Below are positions 1 through 8,723 of a DNA stretch of 19,191 bases, piece after piece (the first letter of the stretch is position 1; every line of letters starts with the position of its first letter). This stretch comes from Gracilaria caudata (taxonomy: Eukaryota > Rhodophyta > Florideophyceae > Gracilariales > Gracilariaceae). Under the pieces are notes generated by a model that worked only from the letters and a program-made list of their open reading frames with translations, was not told where the DNA came from and made no database searches. The stretch covers positions 1 to 19,191 of the forward strand of contig JASCIV010000465.1 in the NCBI GenBank assembly GCA_030374735.1, written 5' to 3'. The translations under genes were made by a program, and so were the position numbers.

Positions 1-113
1 CGCCTGGGGCTGCGGCAGACAGATGGCGGGGCAGGTGGCCAGCGTCGGATCCCGTCTCGCCCGCCTCGCCGCTGGCCACCTGCCCCGCCATCTGTCTGCC
101 GCAGCCCCAGGCG
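1..113. repeat. 44-bp perfect inverted repeat at the window's left edge
   Basis: Bases 1-44 are the exact reverse complement of 70-113, separated by a 25-base spacer (45-69). The repeat begins at base 1, so it may continue to the left. Both arms lie inside an open frame of the first gene. A perfect fold-back at the very end of a sequence is a common assembly or amplification artefact, but a real palindrome is possible. If it is an artefact, the coding sequence before about base 70 is unreliable. Confidence 0.95.
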
Positions 114-1043
114 CGTGCCATCTGCTCGCTGTACGCCGCGCGCTGTCATCTACAGCCGTGTCTCCCCACCTCGCTCCCGCTCGCGCTCTTGCCCTCACGC
201 CAGCTGCTCACAACCTTCTCCTGCGTGCGCCGCACCAACCAGCCCACGCCCACGCCCACGCCATCCCCCACCGCCACCGCCTCCGCCTCCGCCTCCGCCT
301 CCGCCTCCGCCTCCGCCAGCGCCAGCGCCGCCGCGTCGCCCTCGTGGAGCAGGCGCCCGTTGCACGACGCCGCGCGCGCCACGCGCAGCGCTAGCGCGTC
401 GCCAAGCGCCAGCGTTTCGCCCGTCGCGCAGTCGCCGTCGTCGCGCGCGCGCGCGCCGCCGCCGCCGTCGTCGTCGCCGTCGTCGTCTGCGTCGCCGTCG
501 CCGAGCGAGCTTGTGCGCGTGTCCGCCTCACCCACGCCGTCCGCGTCCGCGTCCGTGCCGCCGTCCATTTCGCCTGCATTCAGCGCCACAGCCACGCCCA
601 GCGCGTCTTCGTCGCCGTCGCCGTCGCCGTCGTGGTCGTCATCGCCGTCACCGTCACCGTCGGCCTCGCCATCGGCATCGGCATCGCCATCCGTATCCGC
701 CAGCGAACCGGAGCGCTGTCGCGTGGTGATCAACGACGACAACGCGCCCGTGGCGCGCGTGAGATGCCGCTGCGTGCCGGACCCCGTGCGCTCGCGCGCC
801 GTGCGCGTGCGCATCGTCGGCGACCGCGAGTGCGTGTTGGGCTGTGTGGCGGACAACAACGCGCTGCTGGACGCGTGCGAAGAGGCGGAGGATGTGGCGG
901 ATGAGGAGCTGAAGTTTGAGCCGTTCTTGGATGTGGCAGAGGATGTTGAGAACGGTGCGCTCAAACAGTGTTGTGTGGATACCTGTGACGGGATGCTGTC
1001 GGATCCGGACGGGCCCAATTACCGATGCGTGGTGCCGGAGTGA
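3..1043 (+). CDS. Secreted/cell-surface-like protein with Ala-Ser and Ser-Pro repeats and a Cys-rich C-terminus (5' partial)
   Basis: The frame starting at base 3 is open from the left edge to TGA at 1041-1043, with no ATG start visible, so the 5' end is missing. Order: a Cys-containing segment (about 70-230), a Thr-Pro stretch, an Ala-Ser run encoded by a GCCTCC hexamer repeat, a long Ser/Pro/Ala-rich low-complexity region to about 700, then a C-terminal region of about 110 residues with ten cysteines, including RCRC, a CC pair and CxxxC-type spacing, and an acidic stretch between. Ser/Pro/Thr-rich linkers beside a Cys-rich module are typical of extracellular or cell-wall proteins that are O-glycosylated. 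No catalytic motif was recognised. Other frames are also long and open because of the GC-rich repeats; this one was chosen because it alone passes from repeat into normal-looking, Cys-patterned protein. The part inside the left inverted repeat may be artefactual. Confidence 0.55.
   Translation, partial: PGAAADRWRGRWPASDPVSPASPLATCPAICLPQPQARAICSLYAARCHLQPCLPTSLPLALLPSRQLLTTFSCVRRTNQPTPTPTPSPTATASASASASASASASASAAASPSWSRRPLHDAARATRSASASPSASVSPVAQSPSSRARAPPPPSSSPSSSASPSPSELVRVSASPTPSASASVPPSISPAFSATATPSASSSPSPSPSWSSSPSPSPSASPSASASPSVSASEPERCRVVINDDNAPVARVRCRCVPDPVRSRAVRVRIVGDRECVLGCVADNNALLDACEEAEDVADEELKFEPFLDVAEDVENGALKQCCVDTCDGMLSDPDGPNYRCVVPE
279..314 (+). repeat. GCCTCC hexanucleotide repeat, 6 copies
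   Basis: Six exact GCCTCC units encode alternating Ala-Ser in the first gene and are followed by two GCCAGC units that also encode Ala-Ser. Coding microsatellites of this kind expand and contract, so repeat length may vary between strains. Confidence 0.9.
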
Positions 1044-1653
1044 GCGCGCGTGCGCGCGCGCGCGCAGCGATGTGATCCATGATGGAAGGTTGAGGTCTCA
1101 CGTTTAACGGGTGTGTCAAGCCAATTGAGCACAGCGCGCTCGAGCCGCGGCGTCGTCTGTATGTAATGTTTCCCGCCGTAGTGGCGAGCGCGCCCTGGCG
1201 CAGAAGAATTCGGGCGCCTTTCGCGCGAATGCGGGAGGAAGAGCAGCGTACCGTTCGTACTGGAGATTTCTACGGGATGCGGCAAGATCGTGCACAGTTT
1301 CATACACTGCGCGCTGTGCTTGCGCGAGCGCAGAGTATCATAATTTGTGGACATCTCGGGTACATCTCCCGTGTAGAGATAGATCCCTTCGCGCACAGCC
1401 GCAGCTGCCAGCTCCTGAGAGTCAAACCGGCGCAACACCCGTCACGTAAACGTCTCGAGTCAAAGACTCTTTGACATGACATTTGTTACCTTCAAACGCT
1501 CTCTCACGCTCCCAGAGCGACTCGGCCATTCCCCCGTTCCGCCGCCGCCGCCGATTCGACCTCACCGGCAGAGCCTTCTTCGACACCTCGTCGACATCGG
1601 GCACCACCTGCACAGTCCACCGCCGTCCACCTTGCTCCACCGCTTTCGCCCAC
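1044..1653. other. Intergenic region upstream of the ferroxidase
   Basis: The first 23 bases (1044-1066) are an alternating purine-pyrimidine CG tract directly after the stop codon of the first gene, a Z-DNA-prone sequence. The rest should hold the ferroxidase promoter and leader; I see no TATA box. An unspliced minus-strand frame (about 1019-1438) and a second (1422-1655) are open with plausible codons, but neither resembles a known family. A CCG run near 1540-1555 lies in the probable leader. Confidence 0.6.
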
Positions 1654-1667
1654 ATGCGCTCCCTTAA

Positions 1668-1701
<34 letters not shown>

Positions 1702-4700
1702 GCAGCGTGCGCGCGCGCGCTTCACGCGCGCGCCGTGTCGCGCGTGTTTTACATCTCCATCGACCCCGTGCAATGGGACTACTACCCACCGCTGCGCGCC
1801 GGTCATCGACGCATCGACCGTTGCACCGCCGCGCGCTTCCAACCCGATCAGCAGCTCTTCGTGGGCGACCCCAGTCTGCAGTTCCCCGACTTCACGCCCA
1901 CCTCCGTGTACTCCAAGCTCGTGTTCCGTCAGTACACCTCCGCCGCCTTTGTGTCGCGCGTGCCCCGCGCCGCGCACGAGCAGCATCTCGCGCTGCTGGG
2001 CCCCGTGCTACGCGCCGCCACCGGCGACACGCTGGTGGTGGTGCTACGCGCGCCGCCGCGTGGCGCCGCCACCGATGTGCTGCCGCTGGCGTTCCACCTC
2101 GACGGGCTGCGCCGCGTGGGCAAACACGCGTTGCTCACGCGCGCGCGCCAGGTGGTGCGGCTGCGCTTCCGCGTCACGGCCGCCGCCGAGCCCGCGGCGC
2201 GCGCGCACGTGCCGTCGCGCATGCTGCTGTATCGCGCCACGCTGCGCGGGCGCGCGCCGGACGGCAGCGCGGGCATCTACCGCGGACTGCTTGGCGCCGC
2301 CGTGGTGTATCGCCGCGGCATGCTCTCCGCAGGCGGCGTGCCGCTTGACGTGAAGCGCGAGCTGTTCGCCGTGCTGTGGGTGGGCAACGAGAACCGCGGC
2401 GACGAAGTGGGCGATGAGGAGGAGAGTAACCTCATGCACTCCATCAACGGGCGGGTGTACTGCGCGTTGCCGCGCTTTCAAGTCGAGGAGGGAGAACCCA
2501 TGCGCCTGTACCTCGGCGCTGTGGGCAATGAAGTGGACGTGCATACCGCCCATCTGCACGGGCTGGTGGGCGTCAATTCCGGCGGTGAGCATGTGGACTC
2601 GGTGCGCTTGCTTCCCGGCTCCACGGCCGCGCTGCAGATTGAGCCGGACAATGTGGGCACGTGGCTGTTTCATTGCCACATCAACGACCATCTGCACGCC
2701 GGCATGGAGGCGTTGCTCACCGTGCGCCCTGCGCGCGCACAGCGAGCAGTCACGCCTCCGTTCTCGCCCACCAGACGCCGTGTGTACTACGTGCAGGCGG
2801 AGGACATGGTGTGGGACTACACGCCGCAGGGCCGCAACTTGTGCGATGACGTCGCGTTTGGCGACGACGAACTCATCTTCACCGATGATACGTTCGAGAT
2901 CGAGCTGGGCAATGCCACCGGCTTCGGTATCGGCTCCAAGTACCTCAAGTCGCGCTTCGTGCAGTACACGGACCGTACCTTCTCCAAGCGCGTGGAGCGC
3001 GATGCATCCGAGCGCCATCTGGGCGTCATGGGCCCCGTGCTGCGCGCGCGCGTGGGCGAGGAGATCGTGATTCACTTCCGAAACGGCGCCTCCGTGCCGC
3101 TGTCCATGCACCCGCACGGCGTGCTGTACGACAAAGCAAATGAGGGAGCTCCGTACAATGACGGCACTTTTGGACGAGACAAAAAGGATGATCGGGTCAT
3201 GCCGGGCGATCGCTACACATATCACTGGCAGGTGCCGGAACGCGCTGGACCGGGGCCTGGCGAGCGCCAGCAAAGTAAGCTGTGGATGTATCACAGCCAC
3301 CGCAACGAGATTACGGATACGTATGCTGGGCTTTTTGGGGTGATTGTTGTTGTCGGGAGCGAAGACAATGGTTACGATGACGACACTCTGCTGCCTTCAG
3401 ATGCGACGAGAGAAGTGTTTTTGCACATGACCGTCATGAATGAAGCGGGAAGCTTCCATTTTGAACAAAATGTGCTGAGCAACGAAGGAAACAAGAAGCT
3501 CACACCGGAACAGCTCGAGGCACTCGTGGAGAACGAGGAGTTTCAAGAGTCCAACTTGATGCATTCCATCAACGGCTTTCTGTATTGCAACGCGCCGGTC
3601 ATCAGACTCGCTCAGGGACAAGCAACTCGATTCTACTTTTACGCCTTGGGCACGGAAGGTAAGTTGCCGAGGAGCTCTATTGAAGTACCCCTTCAAAGCT
3701 GTTCTCCATGACACTGTTTTTCTTTGCTGACTCTTGCTCGCGTTTGTTTTCTCTTTCATATCTTTGCTCATTTCTTCTCCCCCACCCCTGTATCTAGTGG
3801 ACTTGCACACACCGATGATAGGCAATGAGGTTTTGCAGCTCGACGTCGAGGCCAGCCGCGGGTCTGGGAGTCTGTTGGCGGGGTCTTTCTCCAGCGCCCT
3901 TGTCTTCCCGCGTCACCCGGGGCTGAATGAGCTTCGTTGCAACGTCAATGACCATGTCGTCGCTGGAATGAGAGCTTTGTATTTTGTTGAACCGGCCTCT
4001 GCATCACGTGACACAAATCTCGATGACGTTGATGTCACCCATTACATTGCGGCTGATCAGATCGATTGGGATTACACGCCGCTCGGAAAGGATGGCTGCA
4101 CAGGCGAGCCGTTTGGCGATGACGAAAAGGTCTTCACTCAACCTGGCCCCACTACGCCTGGCTCGCGGTATGTCAAGGCCGTCTACAGGGAGTACCGTGA
4201 CTCTTCGTTCTCCCGTCTGAAAGATAAGCGGAAGCGCTCTTTCTCTGGTGTAGTTGGCCCGCTGTTGCATTTCGAGGTTGGAGAAACGATCCGAATCGTC
4301 TTCAAGAACAACTTGCGTTTTGGAACGAATATCAATTTTGTGGGTCTGGAATTGATCAACTCCACGTCACCAGATTCGTTGGCTGTGTCACCCGGGAAGA
4401 ATGTGACCTATATGTTCCGAGTGCGTCGCGAAGCAGGACCGTCGAGATCAGACGTTGATGCTGTACCGTACGTTTACTACTCATCCGTGGACCCCATCGC
4501 ACACACTGCGGCAGGGCTCACTGGGGTCATCGCTGTGACCAAGCGTCGTGGATTGGAAAAGCCATGCAGGCTGCCCAAAGGCACCACTACTGCCTATCCG
4601 TTGCTTCTCAATATCTTCAGAGAAAACGATTCCCCGCTGATACGTAGGAGCTTGCGGAGATTCGCTCTGGAGCCGGACAACATCACAGCGACGGTTATCG

Positions 4701-5044
4701 AGGAGCTCTCTGAAGATGAGGATTGGCTGGAAAGCAACGCTATGCATAGCATCAATGGATATCTGTACGGAAATAGTCCCATGATCAAAGCAAAGAGCGG
4801 GTCCACCATCCGCTTCTACGTGTTTGGTTACGGCAGCGAAGCGTCAATGCACTCGCCGGTATGGATAGGGCAGATCGTTCAAAGGAGAGTTTTCAGGGGA
4901 AACGCGGCCAACGGGGTGCAGATCATGCCCTTTAATGCCGAAACTGTGGATGTCAAAGCGGTCAACAAAGGCAAGTCGGCGATCATATGCAAAGTCGCGG
5001 ATCATGTTCTTGGAGGCATGAAAGTGTGCATGACGGTCAGATGA
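1654..5044 (+). CDS. Six-cupredoxin multicopper ferroxidase, ceruloplasmin/hephaestin/FOX1-like, one intron
   Basis: Joining 1654-3658 to 3798-5044 gives 1083 residues, close to human ceruloplasmin. ATG at 1654 opens a poly-Leu signal peptide (Leu7-16, cleavage near Ala22); the open frame upstream has no ATG. Three cupredoxin pairs follow. Even domains each carry a type 1 copper site: H297/C341/H346/M351, H672/C716/H721/M726 and H1020/C1066/H1071/M1076. Trinuclear ligands are HLH 300-302 and HCH 340-342 in domain 2, and HPH 486-488 and HSH 547-549 in domain 3. Domains 1 and 5 lack them (domain 1 has HLD at 148-150). The ESNxMH motif (E257/H262, E632/H637, E980/H985), the Asp before each type 1 His, and Glu in NE/TE/SE before the first His match ceruloplasmin's iron-binding residues. 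Expected role: oxidation of Fe(II) at the cell surface, usually coupled to an FTR1-type permease, which is not in this window. No C-terminal anchor is visible; the poly-Leu segment could instead be an uncleaved anchor. Confidence 0.9.
1672..1698 (+). repeat. CTG trinucleotide repeat, 9 copies, encoding the poly-Leu signal peptide core
   Basis: Nine uninterrupted CTG codons followed by CTC give ten leucines, forming the hydrophobic core of the ferroxidase signal sequence. Length changes here would lengthen or shorten the hydrophobic segment in whole-residue steps without a frameshift. Confidence 0.95.
3659..3797 (+). other. Spliceosomal intron (139 bases, phase 1) in the ferroxidase
   Basis: Donor GTAAGT follows GAAG; acceptor is TATCTAG after a pyrimidine-rich stretch, with a TGCTGAC branch-point candidate at 3725-3731. 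Removing it joins ...ALGTE to VDLHTP..., restoring the GNEVDVH-type motif that carries a type 1 copper His in domain 4. If retained, translation stops at 3709-3711 and loses the type 1 site of domain 4 and all of domains 5-6. Confidence 0.9.
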
Positions 5045-7370
5045 CTGGCGCTTCTGATGAACGTGATGCCCTCGGTACGTGATGTTAATGCTCCCCATTC
5101 CTAGAAGTCCTTCTGCGTTCACCCTTCTACGATACAAAACCGAAAAAGGTTCTGTAAGACTTTCCATATTCTGAACTTGCTTCCAAACATGAGGGGACCG
5201 GGATCTCGTGTGACCAAGGTGGAGCGCACCCGCTCGGCATAGTTGTGACGATCCTAGGTTCACCATCAAAAGCTTGGATGCGGAGCCGGCGGCATGTCGT
5301 CGGTTGTCGTGTCGCCTACAACCAGGCACCCTCCGTCGTCAGTGTGCACCTTCTGCCGTCTAAGTTCCAAAAGACAGCCGCTGCCCACCAAATCGCCGAA
5401 GACAGCTCTTGGGCCTGTCTGAGCTGATCACGCCGTTGTAGATGGAGACCATCCGTTTCATGTGGACTCTGTTTGTTAGCGGCCTGTCCGGCTTCGGCTC
5501 CCGGCCTCTTCAACGCACTCCCTCTCGCTGACGAACCCCCACACAAAGCGTGTTCCGCCCACACTGACCACTACACCGCACACAGTCTGGCACGACCATT
5601 CAGTACCTCTCCCACCGCTGTGCCGCTCTCTGTGTCCCAAGCGCGCATCGTGTGGTCCATCGAATAAGACGCAACCCGTTTCCCATCGGTGCTAAAGAGG
5701 CGATAGACTACACAGTATCAGTGTGTCTGGCCAGCCCTTCACCAACTGCTTCCACCCTTGCCGTACCCCAAATCGTACCGTCGTGTCTGTTGAGTGCCTA
5801 TCCAGTGGCAATGCGAGTCCCATGCGCGCCAGATGCCACACAGATCAATCTAACCGCTTGTCCTCTCAGAGCGCCGCACACTGCCGTTCCCCGCTCTTTG
5901 TTCCAAATGCAAATCGTCCTCTCTTCTGCGCTCCTATGCCAACCTGTTTCCCGTGTACGACTGATCGGCTTGCATCATATAATGCCAGCGTCCCCGGAAA
6001 ATCCGCGTTCTCCATCTGCGCCAGTTGCGACATGTGATGTAATTAGAGTGTTCGTTTAGCTGCAGATCTGCTCTCTCCTGCTTTCACAGTCCCAAACAAC
6101 AGTCGTCCCATCAGTGCTCACAGACAGCGTTCGTAATCGTAGCGGTGGTAGCGGTGTGTGTTGTGAAAGCACTGAGCTTTATAAACAACGCTTCCTGTGT
6201 TCTCACTCAATTTGGAACACGCATCGCATCTGTATCGGTGCGGCGCAGAGGTCTTGCTCAGGACCCAACAACCTGCAATACTTTCCTCAACACCACAGCC
6301 ACCAACTACAAACCCATAACGTGTTAGACCCACACTGGGCGCATACGGAGAAAGCATCGGGTCTCTCAAGGTGTTTTCAACCGCTGTAGTTTCGCTGCGG
6401 ACCACTATCGCCTTTCACAACGCACTTCCTCTTTCATCCTCTGCAGATCGTCAGCAGAGGAGCGCACCACGACAAGAGCGCTTCGCGTATGTCACGTTGG
6501 GCGTCAAAGAATCATTGACGACGCCCGTAGACCCAATCCCCACTCATCTCATCGGTGAGATCAAGCAAAAGAACCAGCGCGTAACCCACATGGTTATCCA
6601 ACCCCTGCGTAGTTCATCCGAGGAAACCCCTGGAAAGCTCTCGTCTAATTGGCTCGGTTTAAGCTCTTCCTTCGAGGGAAGAAAACGGCAGTAGAGTCTT
6701 CTTCCGAGGAGAGGCTTGCACCCTACTGCATACGCGTAGCTAGACGGAAGTCTTCTCATGACATACAAGCCAAGGTCTCAGGGGCGACAGGTCTTTCGGC
6801 ATTGTTTTCCGCACCCCTGCAAGGGATGCCACCGGCGTCATGTTGATCTGTGTCCTTCGCACTGGGCCAAAGCCCAGAAATATCCGGTCAAATGGCTGTT
6901 TTTGAAGCTTATACCAGATTCTTCTACGTGCTCAACCTTACCCCTCGCGATGGATAAACAAGGTGATGCCAGCATCCTCGCAAAGAAAGTTCATAGTTTA
7001 CTGGACGGCTTCAACCTGCAACTTACTATCGTTGATCTTATTGTCCTAATCCACTTGACGCTTTACCGGCTTTGAGTACGAAGCGTTGTAGGAACGGCTA
7101 TTTCGTCATTGGCTGAAAAGAGTTTGGCTGAGCTTTGTAGTAGTCATCGTCGGCGGTCGTCACGCTCGCCCGGGCACGACAGGGCAAGAGAGAATCAACA
7201 GATGTCGCACCCAGTCAGAATAGTTGCAAAGCTCGCTTCCTCTGAGAAGGTACAGAACTCGAGAACATTTACGATGACGGAAGCACTACTGGACAAATGA
7301 CAGGGGGCTCTATTCTACAGTACCTTTTCACCAACACCAAGTAAGTTCCCATCGTCCAAGTCAAGGATTC
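5045..7370. other. 2.3-kb region without a convincing gene
   Basis: No recognised domain in any frame. From about 5520 to 6110 the plus strand is C/T-rich with many CCC, CTCTC and CCAC words but no exact tandem unit that I can define. From 6370 to 7300 short plus-strand frames overlap; the best (ATG at 6758, stop at 7075, 105 residues) contains a Cys/His cluster but matches nothing I know. The region should contain the 3' ends of the ferroxidase (+) and HLIP (-) transcripts, which converge here. It could be a decayed gene, a non-coding RNA locus or simple intergenic DNA. Confidence 0.5.
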
Positions 7371-7679
7371 CTAGAGGCCGAGTGCGTTAGTAATGGAAGA
7401 AACGTCACCAAGGGCAGCAAGTTGTCCGAGAATACCCTTTCCGGTGATTGCCTCCGTGACGATCGCGAGCATGAGGCCGAGCATGGCGGCACGCCCGTTG
7501 AGGATTTCCGAGTAGGCAGTGAAGCCTTGAGGGATCTTCTCCTTATCCGCCATCATGACGGTGGCAGATCGACGAGCGGGGACGACGACCGTGCGGCGAG
7601 AGGTAAAAGACGTGGTTGTCAAGGAGGGGGTGGCGCGGGCGAGGACGGGGGTAGCGGAGACAAAAGCTGTCGAGACCAT
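7371..7679 (-). CDS. Plastid one-helix chlorophyll-binding protein (HLIP/SCP/OHP type)
   Basis: The protein has 102 residues. Residues 1 to about 42 are rich in Ser, Thr, Ala and Arg, with an early Phe (STAFVS), as in plastid transit peptides of algae with primary plastids; there is no ER signal peptide. The mature part begins near ADKEKIPQG and holds the chlorophyll-binding motif EILNGRAAMLGL (residues 59-70 region), the ExxNGRxAM signature of the LHC superfamily, leading into a single hydrophobic helix to about residue 80. A Gly/Leu-rich tail follows. Family members sit in the thylakoid membrane, bind chlorophyll and carotenoid, and protect photosystems during assembly or high light. Start: ATG at 7679; the frame extends upstream only with a TTG. 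A TATA box lies 117 bases upstream, and paired GATA motifs further up suggest light control. Minus-strand neighbour: the fucosyltransferase-like gene. Confidence 0.9.
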   Translation of the reverse strand: MVSTAFVSATPVLARATPSLTTTSFTSRRTVVVPARRSATVMMADKEKIPQGFTAYSEILNGRAAMLGLMLAIVTEAITGKGILGQLAALGDVSSITNALGL

Positions 7680-7795
7680 TTCTGATTGGCAGAGGTGGGT
7701 GGAGACAAACGACTGGTGTTTTCGGAGAGTTGCTGATCGGGTTGGGGGGAATGAATTGGCGAGAAGTGATAGCGGCAATGGAGGGAAACAGAGGG

Positions 7796-7803
7796 CTTTT
7801 ATA
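7796..7803 (-). promoter_or_regulatory. TATA box of the HLIP gene
   Basis: The minus strand reads TATAAAAG, 117 bases before the HLIP ATG. With initiation about 30 bases downstream this gives a leader of roughly 90 bases, a normal layout for a strong regulated promoter. Confidence 0.6.
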
Positions 7804-7882
7804 CGGTTGATGTGTGCACTGGTTGGGACTCAAAATTTGAACGAGTGCCTCTTCCAAACAGCTGCAAAATGTAATCTGGTGC

Positions 7883-7899
7883 TTATCTGAAGCAGATAA
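7883..7899. promoter_or_regulatory. Paired inverted GATA/I-box-like motifs upstream of HLIP
   Basis: TTATCTG and CAGATAA are perfect inverted repeats separated by three bases. The minus strand reads CAGATAAGC, containing GATAAG, the I-box core known from plant light-regulated promoters. The element lies about 80 bases upstream of the TATA box. Its use in this organism is inferred. Confidence 0.4.
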
Positions 7900-8723
7900 A
7901 GCTCCGTGAACCACAGAAGTCACGAACTGAGATTTCTAACGTGCGTTAACGGTCCAGCACATTAATCTCCAAACTACCTCACCCATAGAAGGACTCGTCA
8001 ACGGTGGGAGTGAGATGAATTCTCATTCAATTTCATCACACAGCTGTCCTGCTGTGAATCCACATACAGATCATCGAACAATGGCTGGCATGCAGAGCCT
8101 GTCTGTCGTCGGTAAGCACATGCATTAAGTTACGGAACGAGCGAAGGTACAAATCACATCCACAGAAATGCGAAGTGGAGGACGATCATGCGCGCACCGC
8201 AACGCAGCTGCTTAGCAGACTTGCCTTTACAGTACCAATGGTGTAAAGCCCATCTACCGCCGTCAAATGGATTGAATGCAAACTTTGTATAAAATATCCT
8301 TGAGGAAGCCAATCACCATCGTACAGGTTGGCTGAAATTCAATCAATGCTTGTTAATTTAAAAAAACAAAATCCTCATCTCTCTTTTGTAGCCCCACACG
8401 TCGACAGCTTGCCAAAAAGCAATCACCGTGTATTCAAATTCAAAGGGTATTTATTTCCCTAGAACGCTGTCGCCATTCATAGATTTCAAAGCCAATTGAA
8501 CAATTGAATGAATGAAGCCCTAACGTCGCGATAATCATGCACTCAAAAAGAACAATGTATTCAACGATGCATTCATCGTCTTCATCTCTTTGAATGTATC
8601 ACTACCGCGTCGTTGGGATCTTGTCAGAATCATACACACACAACACTATGATTGGAAACAGCCGTTCCCTCCGAGCCTTAGTTTGAAGCAGGAGCTGCAG
8701 GCGTAAACCGTGCACCCCTCGAC

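Larger units (their letters stand above)
7680..8723. other. Intergenic region: HLIP promoter and 3' flank of the fucosyltransferase-like gene
   Basis: Both flanking genes run on the minus strand. The left part carries the HLIP promoter elements listed separately. From about 8260 on, the sequence becomes AT-rich, with repeated ATTCAAT/TGAATG words (8027, 8273, 8505-8515, 8561-8600) and short A- and T-runs. A minus-strand AATAAA (TTTATT at 8450-8455) lies 270 bases beyond the upstream gene's stop and could be its polyadenylation signal. I see no gene. Confidence 0.55.

Noticed and set aside
115..729. Plus-strand poly-Pro/poly-Arg frame
   Set aside because: Frame-shifted reading of the same repeats, without a normal protein part after them.
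146..1018. Long minus-strand frame, Asp/Ala/Gly-rich
   Set aside because: Antisense of the Ala-Ser/Ser-Pro repeats; GC-rich repeats keep all frames open, and the product is only repeat-derived.
1483..1653. N-terminal extension of the ferroxidase
   Set aside because: It would begin at TTG and bury the signal peptide inside the protein; ATG 1654 gives a clean signal sequence.
2044..3300. 418-residue minus-strand frame inside the ferroxidase
   Set aside because: It is antisense to well-defined copper-binding domains; the His richness comes from reverse reading of GC-rich codons.
4844..5329. 161-residue minus-strand frame at the ferroxidase 3' end
   Set aside because: Mostly antisense to domain 6, with no recognisable domain.
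5045..7370. Possible retroelement remnant
   Set aside because: I looked for reverse transcriptase, integrase and terminal repeat signatures and found none; only short unconnected frames.
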